A stretch of 6,021 nt of DNA from Brumimicrobium sp040882265. GTDB taxonomy: Bacteria > Bacteroidota > Bacteroidia > Flavobacteriales_D > Crocinitomicaceae. How positions within the stretch are numbered: position 1 is the first letter of the stretch; every line of letters begins with the position of its first letter. The notes below the pieces were generated by a model, which did not search any database, was not told the DNA's origin, and saw only the letters and a program-made list of their open reading frames with translations. A program made the position numbers and the translations under genes. The stretch spans positions 1-6,021 of the forward strand of contig JBBEBO010000056.1 of NCBI GenBank assembly GCA_040882265.1, read 5' to 3'. Shown piece by piece: positions 1 to 5,352 of this stretch.

Positions 1-230
1 AATGCATTCCTAAACTCCAGCCCACGACCTCGAAATAAAACACAACTCTGCGTCACCTCGAATGAAGTGAGAGGTCTGTTTTACTTTTTGGAGACCACTG
101 ATTTTACACTTGTTTTAAACAATTAAGTTATTGATAACGACATATATTATTTACCCATTAAATTCGTGGTAGAACCATATAGTTTATGGTTTGCTTACTC
201 TATAAAACAGCAATAATCTGACATACTCTA
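1..230. other. Gene-free left edge with repeat module
   Basis: No credible coding region is seen on either strand between the window edge and the terminator that follows the second exbD gene. The stretch holds a dispersed-repeat module (listed separately) and one weak inverted repeat, AACCATA (173-179) with TATGGTT (185-191) around a 5-nt loop. That hairpin is AT-rich and has no T-run on either side that would make it a convincing terminator. The first 20 bases may belong to a longer repeat or to the flank of a gene lying outside the window; this cannot be decided here. Confidence 0.6.
23..77 (+). repeat. Dispersed intergenic repeat module, copy A
   Basis: Three sub-motifs recur in copy B near 3406-3503. 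Positions 53-77 match 3479-3503 in direct orientation at 23 of 25 bases, with core TCGAATGAA(G/A)TGAGAGGTCT. Positions 23-36 (CACGACCTCGAAAT) are the exact reverse complement of 3427-3440. Positions 52-60 (GTCACCTCG) are the exact reverse complement of 3406-3414. The 53-77 segment can fold as a short hairpin, ACCTC pairing with GAGGT. From memory, similar strings are common between genes in flavobacterial genomes; that is family knowledge, not shown by this window. The orientation label is arbitrary. Confidence 0.6.
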
Positions 231-236
231 AATCAA

Positions 237-271
237 AAAAATCCCATAAACAAATTGCTCATGGGATTTTT
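237..271 (-). terminator. Intrinsic terminator of the exb operon
   Basis: AAAAATCCCAT (237-247) and ATGGGATTTTT (261-271) form an 11-bp perfect inverted repeat with a 13-nt loop. Read on the minus strand, the stem runs into an uninterrupted T-run (complement of the A-run at 235-241), the classic rho-independent layout. It begins 18 nt after the stop codon of the second exbD gene, so it closes the four-gene operon. The A/T pairs at the stem base also give a T-run on the plus strand, so weak two-way function is possible. Confidence 0.88.
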
Positions 272-289
272 AAAAGTTATTTAATAATT

Positions 290-808
290 TTATTCTTGTC
301 TAATGCTATAATCTTTGTGATTTGCCTTTTCAGATGCTGCATATGCAATAGAATTGTAATTGAAGTCACCTAAAATCTCTCTGGCTTCAAATAAAAGTCC
401 CATAGGAACTTTCTCATCTGCTTTAAAACAAGTAATCACTTCTTCTTTTGGAGCTGTAAATTCTGCAGGTTTACTTGCAAACTTTTCATCTTTCCACTTG
501 CCAATATGGTTGATTCCATTTTTGTGAATAATTCCATCATATTGCACAGCAATACCGTGTTTAAATTTAGTTTCATCACCTTTAATCGGCTTACCCATAT
601 AAACGAAGTCTACCTCGGAACGCTGCTTAAACGGAGTTAAGTCATTTAAACCAACACCAGTTGCAGGTTCAACCTTAACTAGAGGGTCAACTTCTTTAGT
701 TGTTGTGGCAACCATAAAGAAGAAAAGCAACATAAATACAATGTCAGGTAAAGAGGAAGTATTTATTCCTGGAGCTTTTCTACCATCATCTTTTTTAAAT
801 TTTGACAT
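290..808 (-). CDS. exbD: ExbD/TolR-family biopolymer transporter (second ExbD)
   Basis: This is a proton-channel partner subunit of the ExbB-ExbD motor that powers TonB-dependent outer-membrane transport. The 172-residue protein has a short cytoplasmic N-terminus (1-19), a single membrane helix at about 20-37 starting SSLPDIVFMLLFFF, and a periplasmic domain to the end. Asp22 just inside the helix matches the essential protonatable aspartate of ExbD/TolR. The segment VITCFKADEKVPMGLLFEA (124-142) resembles the family's periplasmic strand-helix unit, in which the first ExbD-like 'D' is followed by a helix. The protein differs greatly from its upstream neighbour apart from the helix, so the two are paralogous types rather than a recent duplication. 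It starts 2 nt after the stop of the first exbD, and an intrinsic terminator follows, so it is the last gene of the operon. Family is confident; whether the substrate system is TonB is inferred. Confidence 0.88.
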   Translation of the reverse strand: MSKFKKDDGRKAPGINTSSLPDIVFMLLFFFMVATTTKEVDPLVKVEPATGVGLNDLTPFKQRSEVDFVYMGKPIKGDETKFKHGIAVQYDGIIHKNGINHIGKWKDEKFASKPAEFTAPKEEVITCFKADEKVPMGLLFEAREILGDFNYNSIAYAASEKANHKDYSIRQE

Positions 809-810
809 AC

Positions 811-1611
811 CTATTTATTTGGTTTAACTTCAATAATCCTCAGTGGATAAAGTAACTCAATCAAATCCATGTACTTTCTGTACTCCTTTACTTTTGGAGT
901 ATTTTCAAGTTTGTTTTGTTGGTAATAAAGATTCATCTCTGAATATGAAACACCGAAGAGTTCTTCAGCTTCTTCATTTCTTAATTCTGTTACAGCCTTC
1001 TCTACTTCAGATTGAACTGCGACGTAAGCACTATAATCAGTTTGTATAAAAGATTCTAGACGAACGTGAGCCTGAAGCGCAATTTCTGGCATTTCTTTTT
1101 TACCACTAAACTTCGTGTACAAATCAATCATTGCGATTTTTTTGTTCCACTGTTCTATTTCATTGTTTGTTTGTTCGATAATCTTCTCTATACGATCAGT
1201 TATTTCGTCTTGTTTTTCGTAAATATCTAATCTATCATAAGCTTCATTTAACCGTTGTTGATAGAGTGCTTTACTACCAAAAGCATAGTATGGATAGTTT
1301 TGTTTACGATCCACTTTTTTATCTCTATTAGTTGTATAGAAATGTTTGATTTTACCATTCAAACTTTCTATATTATCTGGGCGAATTGTTGTGTCACGCG
1401 CCTGAATAACTTGCTTACTATTAATATTTATTTTGTAAATATTTTTCTTTTGTATAGGAGGTTGATCTTGTTTTTCAACCTTTTTTGGAATTTTACGCAG
1501 GTAGGCTGTATCCTTATCCATTGTGGTAGTCACAAGGAAGAATATCAGCAGCAAGAAGGCGATATCCGCCATCGAACCTGCGTTTATTTCCGGTGCTTCT
1601 CGCTTTGCCAT
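811..1611 (-). CDS. exbD: ExbD-family biopolymer transporter with long helical insertion (first ExbD)
   Basis: This is an inner-membrane ExbD/TolR-type subunit. The N-terminus reads EINAGSMADIAFLLLIFFLV, giving one membrane helix at about 13-31 with the expected proton-carrying aspartate at Asp16, followed by TTT and a basic LRKIPKK segment typical of flavobacterial ExbD. Residues 57-90 look like the first periplasmic strands. Residues about 113-167 are highly charged and helix-prone (EITDRIEKIIEQTNNEIEQW at 136-155) and probably form a coiled coil. Residues about 176-220 (ALQAHVRLESFIQTDYSAYV onward) look like the conserved ExbD strand and helix. At 266 residues it is nearly twice the length of the roughly 140-residue enterobacterial ExbD, mainly because of that insertion. 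It lies 2 nt after the upstream membrane-protein gene and 2 nt before the second exbD. Family assignment is firm from the N-terminal helix; the role of the insertion is unknown. Confidence 0.88.
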   Translation of the reverse strand: MAKREAPEINAGSMADIAFLLLIFFLVTTTMDKDTAYLRKIPKKVEKQDQPPIQKKNIYKININSKQVIQARDTTIRPDNIESLNGKIKHFYTTNRDKKVDRKQNYPYYAFGSKALYQQRLNEAYDRLDIYEKQDEITDRIEKIIEQTNNEIEQWNKKIAMIDLYTKFSGKKEMPEIALQAHVRLESFIQTDYSAYVAVQSEVEKAVTELRNEEAEELFGVSYSEMNLYYQQNKLENTPKVKEYRKYMDLIELLYPLRIIEVKPNK

Positions 1612-1613
1612 GC

Positions 1614-2099
1614 TTAGTTCTTTCTAATTAGTTTAACTATATATCCCATTGCCAATGCTAAAACTGTACAAATTGCTATTGCAACAAGTGCGGTAATTAT
1701 ACCAGCATGTGTAAAGTCAATAACACCTTGTTCAACCATCACATCTTTGGTCAATTTTAAAGATTCATTACTATCGGTAGTTCCAATTGCATAAACAATA
1801 AAGAAAAACGCAGCAGCAATAACAATCCCTAGTATTGATCGAATGGCATCGAATGGACGTTTAATCAGCATTACTATAAAGAAAAACACCATTAAAGCCG
1901 CACATGCGATAAGTGAAAAATAGGCTAAAAATATAACTATATTAAAAGATGAACTGTCTTTAAAAGCTTCTTGAACTTCTTGAGCACTCTCGTTATTTAC
2001 ACCTTCGCCCATCACCATTAATCCGAAAATTAAAAGTGGGACAATGATTGCAACACGAATAATGATGCCCAGAACATTTAATTTTTTTTCTGTAACCAT
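1614..2099 (-). CDS. Uncharacterised four-helix inner-membrane protein in the exb operon
   Basis: I do not recognise a named family for this 161-residue protein. Four hydrophobic segments are visible: about 10-31, 53-78, 86-106 and 130-156, forming two helical hairpins. Two short loops that probably face the same side are acidic and polar (32-52, including NNESAQEVQEAFKDSS; and 107-129, including TTDSNESLKLTKD). The other loop and the C-terminus are basic (KRPFD at 80-84; KLIRKN at the end). By the positive-inside rule both termini would be cytoplasmic and the acidic loops periplasmic. No signal peptide, lipobox or catalytic motif is evident. It starts 38 nt after exbB and stops 2 nt before the first exbD, so it is almost certainly co-transcribed with them. 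By position I infer an accessory subunit or assembly partner of the ExbB-ExbD channel; from memory, flavobacterial exb loci often carry a small protein in this slot. The function itself is not shown. Confidence 0.8.
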   Translation of the reverse strand: MVTEKKLNVLGIIIRVAIIVPLLIFGLMVMGEGVNNESAQEVQEAFKDSSSFNIVIFLAYFSLIACAALMVFFFIVMLIKRPFDAIRSILGIVIAAAFFFIVYAIGTTDSNESLKLTKDVMVEQGVIDFTHAGIITALVAIAICTVLALAMGYIVKLIRKN

Positions 2100-2137
2100 A
2101 ATATTTGGTTTTAAAATTCGTAAAAGACTAACTTTTA

Positions 2138-3022
2138 TTACTTAGTAGTCACTTTGTATTTTAACATCATATCGATTAACGAAATTGATGCATTTTCCAT
2201 TTCATTTACAATACCATCTATTTTAGAAACGATGTAGTTGTAAAAAATTTGAAGGAAAATTGCAGATATCAAACCAAATACTGTTGTTAAAAGTGCTACC
2301 TTAATACCACCTGCAACTGTAGTTGGAGAAACCTGACCATCAGAAACGATTTTATCAAAGGCTTGAATCATACCGATTACTGTACCCATGAAACCAAGCA
2401 TTGGTGCAAGTGCAATAAATAATGAAATCCATGGCACACCTTTGTCTAAAAGTCCCATTTGCACCCCACCGTAGGAAACTACTGATTTCTCTACAGATTC
2501 GATACCTTCATCAGCACGGTCTAATCCTTGATAGAAAATTGAAGCTATTGGACCTCTTGTATTTCTACAAAGCTCTTTTGCTTCCTCTACACCACCACTC
2601 GCTAAAGCGTCTTCAACGTCTCTTAAAAACTTCTTCGTGTTGATAGAAGAAAGGTTTAAGTAAACAATACGCTCAATACAAAGTGAAAGACCAATAATCA
2701 AGGCGATTAATACAATTCCCATCCAGAATGCATCACCCTCAATGAATTTCTGCTTAAGCACTGAAGTAAAACCTTCAGGAGCTGAAGATTCTTCTGCATT
2801 ATCTTCAGAATCATCAGTTGCCGCAACAACTTCTTCCTCTTCTTCAAGGTCGATAGGGTCGCTATCTGTTGTGTCTGAAGTAGCTTCAAAAACTAAATTT
2901 CCTTGTTCGTCAATCGAATCACCACCCTCAGAGTTTTTTAAAGGGTCTTGTGAATTCACTAATGTACTAAAGCCGATTGTAAATAAACCAGCAATAACTA
3001 AAGAACTAACTATTTTTTTCAT
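2138..3022 (-). CDS. exbB: MotA/TolQ/ExbB-type proton channel protein
   Basis: This is the stator-like proton channel subunit that couples the proton gradient to TonB-type energy transduction. The 294-residue protein opens with a signal-like segment (MKK, then hydrophobic 4-22, possible cleavage after VNS). An acidic, disordered-looking linker follows at about 32-84, including EEEEE at 60-64. The channel part has helices at about 99-122, 197-222 and 241-266, with the cytoplasmic domain between the first two. Family signatures are APMLGFMGTVIGM (206-218) and ALLTTVFGLISAI (243-255). Thr214 and Thr247 align with the pore threonines of E. coli ExbB, but by the same alignment the pore glutamate position is Val242, next to Lys241. 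The N-terminal extension is absent from enterobacterial ExbB (about 244 residues). It is the first gene of the operon, starting 75 nt after the tRNA-Ser with a candidate promoter between. A GldL or TolQ role is less likely given the two exbD genes downstream. Confidence 0.9.
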   Translation of the reverse strand: MKKIVSSLVIAGLFTIGFSTLVNSQDPLKNSEGGDSIDEQGNLVFEATSDTTDSDPIDLEEEEEVVAATDDSEDNAEESSAPEGFTSVLKQKFIEGDAFWMGIVLIALIIGLSLCIERIVYLNLSSINTKKFLRDVEDALASGGVEEAKELCRNTRGPIASIFYQGLDRADEGIESVEKSVVSYGGVQMGLLDKGVPWISLFIALAPMLGFMGTVIGMIQAFDKIVSDGQVSPTTVAGGIKVALLTTVFGLISAIFLQIFYNYIVSKIDGIVNEMENASISLIDMMLKYKVTTK

Positions 3023-3068
3023 GTTCCAAAGATTAAAAATTAATCGTTAATTAAAATTATTAAATATT

Positions 3069-3097
3069 CAAAAATAAGCAAAAATTTACAAGTCCAA
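3069..3097 (-). promoter_or_regulatory. Candidate Bacteroidota-type promoter of the exb operon
   Basis: Read on the minus strand, TATTTTTG (complement of 3069-3076) matches the Bacteroidota -7 consensus TAnnTTTG exactly. A TTG (complement of 3095-3097) lies 18 nt upstream, close to the expected -33 spacing. This predicts a start near 3062-3065 and a leader of about 40 nt before the exbB ATG. The -33 triplet abuts the encoded CCA end of the tRNA gene, overlapping none of it except possibly its last bases. The region is very AT-rich, so a chance match to a short consensus is a real possibility. The operon may also be read from the tRNA transcript. Confidence 0.42.
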
Positions 3098-3190
3098 TGG
3101 CGGAGAGAGAGGGATTCGAACCCTCGGTTCTGATACAATCAGAACACTCGCTTTCCAGGCGAGCCAGTTCAACCACTCCTGCACCTCTCC
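3098..3190 (-). tRNA. tRNA-Ser (anticodon GGA)
   Basis: The minus strand folds into a complete class II tRNA. The acceptor arm is GGAGAGG (from 3190) paired with TCTCTCC, ending in a G-U pair. Discriminator G and an encoded CCA (3098-3100) follow. The anticodon stem CTCGC/GCGAG encloses loop CTGGAAA with anticodon GGA at 3154-3156, which reads UCC and UCU serine codons. The long variable arm is GTTCTGAT/ATCAGAAC, an 8-bp perfect stem with a 3-nt loop, as expected for tRNA-Ser. The T arm is GAGGG-TTCGAAT-CCCTC. The gene lies between the asparaginase and exbB genes, in the same orientation as both. Confidence 0.96.
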
Positions 3191-3217
3191 ATAAAGGACT
3201 TATTCCTTTTCGGTGGG

Positions 3218-3225
3218 CTAAAGTA
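3218..3225 (-). promoter_or_regulatory. Possible -7 element of the tRNA-Ser promoter
   Basis: The minus-strand octamer TACTTTAG agrees with TAnnTTTG at all but one defined position and lies about 28 nt before the mature 5' end of the tRNA. That leaves room for a short 5' leader removed by RNase P. No TTG is seen at the expected -33 distance; an overlapping TTTTTTTG run just upstream is an alternative -7. Weak support only. Confidence 0.28.
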
Positions 3226-3306
3226 CAAAAAAATATTAATCTGAGTAAAATCTAAGTATCTATCTTATTATTATCTTAATATTAAGTTCGTTTATTGTTG
3301 AATTTT

Positions 3307-3326
3307 AAGGTTTTTTAAGGTTTTTT
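3307..3326 (+). repeat. Two tandem copies of AAGGTTTTTT
   Basis: AAGGTTTTTT occurs twice back to back (3307-3316 and 3317-3326), followed by GG as the start of a possible broken third copy, and preceded by TTTTAAGG-like sequence. It lies about 120 nt upstream of the tRNA. It may be simple slippage in AT-rich DNA; no function is assigned. Confidence 0.6.
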
Positions 3327-3369
3327 GGAATTAACAATCAGTTTTGTTCAGGAAAAATAAAACAAACCA

Positions 3370-3409
3370 CTCGCGATGTTTATTTCGACGTAGATCAACC
3401 CATCGCGAG
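3370..3409 (-). terminator. Possible terminator of the asparaginase transcript
   Basis: CTCGCGATG (3370-3378) and CATCGCGAG (3401-3409) are a perfect 9-bp, GC-rich inverted repeat around a 22-nt loop. On the minus strand the stem is followed by TGGTTTGTTTTATTTTT, a T-rich but interrupted tail. It lies 138 nt beyond the asparaginase stop and upstream of the tRNA, so it could end the three-gene transcript. The long loop and imperfect T-run make this less certain than the terminator at the left of the window. Confidence 0.42.
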
Positions 3410-3503
3410 GTGACAGGGTTCGATTAATTTCGAGGTCGTGTTATATACAGTATATAACACGTCCCTAATTGCCTTGGATCACTTCGAATGAAATGAGAGG
3501 TCT
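3406..3503 (+). repeat. Dispersed intergenic repeat module, copy B
   Basis: This region shares three pieces with copy A at 23-77. The segment 3479-3503 is in the same orientation with 2 differences in 25. CGAGGTGAC (3406-3414) and ATTTCGAGGTCGTG (3427-3440) are both inverted relative to copy A. The two inverted pieces keep their order and near spacing (12 nt between them here, 15 in A), so they travel as a unit. A palindromic hairpin at 3437-3461 lies between this unit and the direct segment; copy A has no such insert. Confidence 0.6.
3437..3461. repeat. Perfect 11-bp palindromic hairpin
   Basis: CGTGTTATATA (3437-3447) is followed by CAG and then its exact reverse complement TATATAACACG (3451-3461). 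It is AT-rich and has no T-run after it on either strand, so it is not a standard intrinsic terminator. It could be a protein-binding site, an element of the surrounding repeat, or a transcript-stabilising hairpin downstream of the asparaginase gene. Confidence 0.7.
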
Positions 3504-3546
3504 CAATTTCCCCAGACAATGGTGATAAACAGCCTACGTTCTACCA

Positions 3547-4569
3547 TTAAATTTCTCCAACCAAACTCTTTTTAAACGCATCTTTAATTTCTTCATTGTC
3601 ATCTAAATTACCAAGCAAATACATTATTTTAGTAATTGCAGCTTCGGTTGTCATATCAGCTCCACTTATAACCCCAAGTTTATTAAATGAAGTACTTGTT
3701 GCATACTTTCCTTGTTCAACACTACCGGTATAACATTGAGTAATGTTTACTACGATTCCACCTGAACTAATGTATTTTTCTATCATTTCATGAAAAACTG
3801 AGTTGTTAGGTGCATTTCCAGCGCCAAATGTTTCAAGTACAATTGCTTTTACATTGTTGTTATCAAATAAACTTTTGTAAACTGTAGTTGAAAATCCAGG
3901 GAATATTTTCAATAACGCCACTCGATCATCCATCTTCCAATTAAAGGACAAATCTTTTTTAGGAGATCTGTACAATGCGTTGTTGTTATACTTTATATCA
4001 ACTCCTGCGATAGCTAATTCAGGATAGTTAGGTGATAGAAAAGCTTCAAAAGCATTTGCTGAGACTTTAGTTGTTCTATTTCCTCTATATAAAGAATATT
4101 CGAAATAGATTGCAACTTCTTTAATAATAGCGCTTCCTGAATAATCTTTTTTTGCAGCGATTTCTAATGATGTAATTAAATTTTCCTTTCCATCTGTTCG
4201 AATTGTTCCTATCGGCAGTTGAGATCCTGTTAAAATCACTGGTTTTGTAAGTCCTTGAAGCATATAACTTAATGCACTTGCAGTATAAGCCATTGTATCT
4301 GATCCGTGTAATACAACAAAACCATCATAATCAGCGTAATTGTTAACGATCATTTGGGCAAGTTCTTGCCAGATTAACGGATTCATATCTGAAGAATCAA
4401 TAGGCATACCTAAAGAGACAACAACAAGTTCAGCATCTATTTTGGAGAGTTCTGGTATTTGATCATTTAAATGGTTGAAATCAAAAGCAGTTAACACACC
4501 TGTTTCTGAATCTTCAATCATTCCAATTGTTCCACCAGTATATATCATTAGAATTTTTGATTGCTCCAT
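3547..4569 (-). CDS. ansA: Type I (cytoplasmic-type) L-asparaginase
   Basis: The enzyme hydrolyses L-asparagine to L-aspartate and ammonia. The 340-residue length and absence of a signal peptide fit the cytoplasmic type I class of the asparaginase/glutaminase family. The N-terminal motif YTGGTIGM holds the nucleophile Thr14. Ser60 lies in the substrate-binding DSSDM segment. HGSDTM (88-93) supplies the second catalytic group with Ser90 and Asp91; Ser replaces the more usual Thr. Lys168 in RGNRTTKVSA aligns with the catalytic lysine. ETFGAGNAP (246-254) and the NITQC stretch (275-279) mark the C-terminal domain. All expected active-site positions are filled, so the protein should be active. 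It starts 5 nt after the tatD stop and ends the three-gene run. A type II periplasmic enzyme is unlikely without a signal peptide. Confidence 0.94.
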   Translation of the reverse strand: MEQSKILMIYTGGTIGMIEDSETGVLTAFDFNHLNDQIPELSKIDAELVVVSLGMPIDSSDMNPLIWQELAQMIVNNYADYDGFVVLHGSDTMAYTASALSYMLQGLTKPVILTGSQLPIGTIRTDGKENLITSLEIAAKKDYSGSAIIKEVAIYFEYSLYRGNRTTKVSANAFEAFLSPNYPELAIAGVDIKYNNNALYRSPKKDLSFNWKMDDRVALLKIFPGFSTTVYKSLFDNNNVKAIVLETFGAGNAPNNSVFHEMIEKYISSGGIVVNITQCYTGSVEQGKYATSTSFNKLGVISGADMTTEAAITKIMYLLGNLDDNEEIKDAFKKSLVGEI

Positions 4570-4574
4570 AACTG

Positions 4575-5348
4575 TTATTTAATTTGAAAAATTTCAAGCG
4601 CATTTTTTGTTGTTATTTCTCCTATTTTTTCTTCACTGATTCCGTAGATATTTGATAGTTTCTCTGCTATTTTTGGGATGTAGCTACTTTCGTTGCGCTT
4701 TCCACGAAATGGAGCTGGAGCTAAATAGGGTGCGTCAGTTTCTAGGACTATGTTTTCAAGAGAAATGTTTTCAATAGCTTTATCTAAACCACTGTTTTTA
4801 AATGTAACCACGCCACCAATACCTAGTTTGAAATTACCGTAATTTAAAATCTTTTTTGCTTGTTCTTCTGTCCCCGTAAAGCAATGAAATACTCCAAAAA
4901 GTTGATCGTTATTTTCTTTATCTAAAACTTCGAAAATTTCGTCAAATGCTTCACGACAATGTATGACAATTGGTAAGCCTTCTTCTTTAGCCCAGTTTAT
5001 TTGTGCGATAAATGCTTGTGTTTGTTCTTCCTGAAGTGATTTATCCCAGTATAGATCAATGCCTATTTCTCCAATTGCGATGTGATGCCCTTTTTTGTAG
5101 TGTTTTTTTATGTTTTTGAATTGACTTTTCCAATCTTTTTGAACATCGCATGGGTGAATTCCCATCATTGAGTAGCACTGTCCTGGATAATTATTAACCA
5201 ATTTCTCCATTCCTTCAATAGAATTGCTGTCAATATTTGGTAGAAAAATTTTCTCAACACCACTGTCAAATGCGCGCTGTATCATTTCGCTACGATCTTC
5301 GTCGAATTTTTCTGAATATAAATGTGCGTGTGTATCAATGTAAGTCAT
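4575..5348 (-). CDS. tatD: TatD-family metal-dependent hydrolase (predicted DNase)
   Basis: This belongs to the TatD family of the amidohydrolase superfamily, metal-dependent enzymes with a TIM-barrel fold; studied members are DNases acting on DNA ends, with proposed roles in DNA repair or turnover. The full set of metal ligands is visible: DTHAHL (His7, His9), GEIGID (Glu94), HCRE (His130), HCFTG (His155) and ETDAPYLAP (Asp205). GIHP (63-66) and the FRGKRNESSY segment (214-223) are also family-typical. At 257 residues it has normal length, and the ATG places DTHAHL at the usual distance from the start. No signal peptide is seen, so it is cytoplasmic. It lies 4 nt after the HemJ-like gene and 5 nt before the asparaginase gene, implying co-transcription. 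YcfH/YjjV-type paralogues share these motifs, so the exact subfamily is not fixed. Confidence 0.94.
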   Translation of the reverse strand: MTYIDTHAHLYSEKFDEDRSEMIQRAFDSGVEKIFLPNIDSNSIEGMEKLVNNYPGQCYSMMGIHPCDVQKDWKSQFKNIKKHYKKGHHIAIGEIGIDLYWDKSLQEEQTQAFIAQINWAKEEGLPIVIHCREAFDEIFEVLDKENNDQLFGVFHCFTGTEEQAKKILNYGNFKLGIGGVVTFKNSGLDKAIENISLENIVLETDAPYLAPAPFRGKRNESSYIPKIAEKLSNIYGISEEKIGEITTKNALEIFQIK

Positions 5349-5352
5349 AAAA

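Larger units (their letters stand above)
3191..3546. other. Gene-free stretch between asparaginase and tRNA-Ser
   Basis: No plausible coding region is seen in these 356 nt on either strand. Going from the asparaginase stop toward the tRNA, it holds a dispersed-repeat module (3406-3503), a palindromic hairpin embedded in that module (3437-3461), a GC-rich inverted repeat (3370-3409), a 10-bp tandem duplication (3307-3326) and an AT-rich zone next to the tRNA. It probably contains both the 3' end of the asparaginase transcript and the tRNA promoter. Confidence 0.65.

Noticed and set aside
173..191. Inverted repeat AACCATA/TATGGTT as a terminator
   Set aside because: Short, AT-rich stem with no following T-run; the strong terminator at 237-271 already serves the operon.
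1255..1617. A 120-codon open frame on the plus strand opposite the first exbD gene
   Set aside because: It lies wholly antisense to a gene with clear ExbD features and its product resembles no family I know; a shadow of the real coding strand.
2422..3050. Plus-strand and alternative minus-frame open frames over exbB
   Set aside because: They overlap the confident exbB frame. Their composition reflects its codons, for example serine runs opposite the acidic linker, and they show no domain.
3098..3546. tRNA-Ser and neighbouring repeats as an integration site for a mobile element
   Set aside because: The tRNA is complete, and no repeat of its 3' end, integrase or foreign gene is present in the window.
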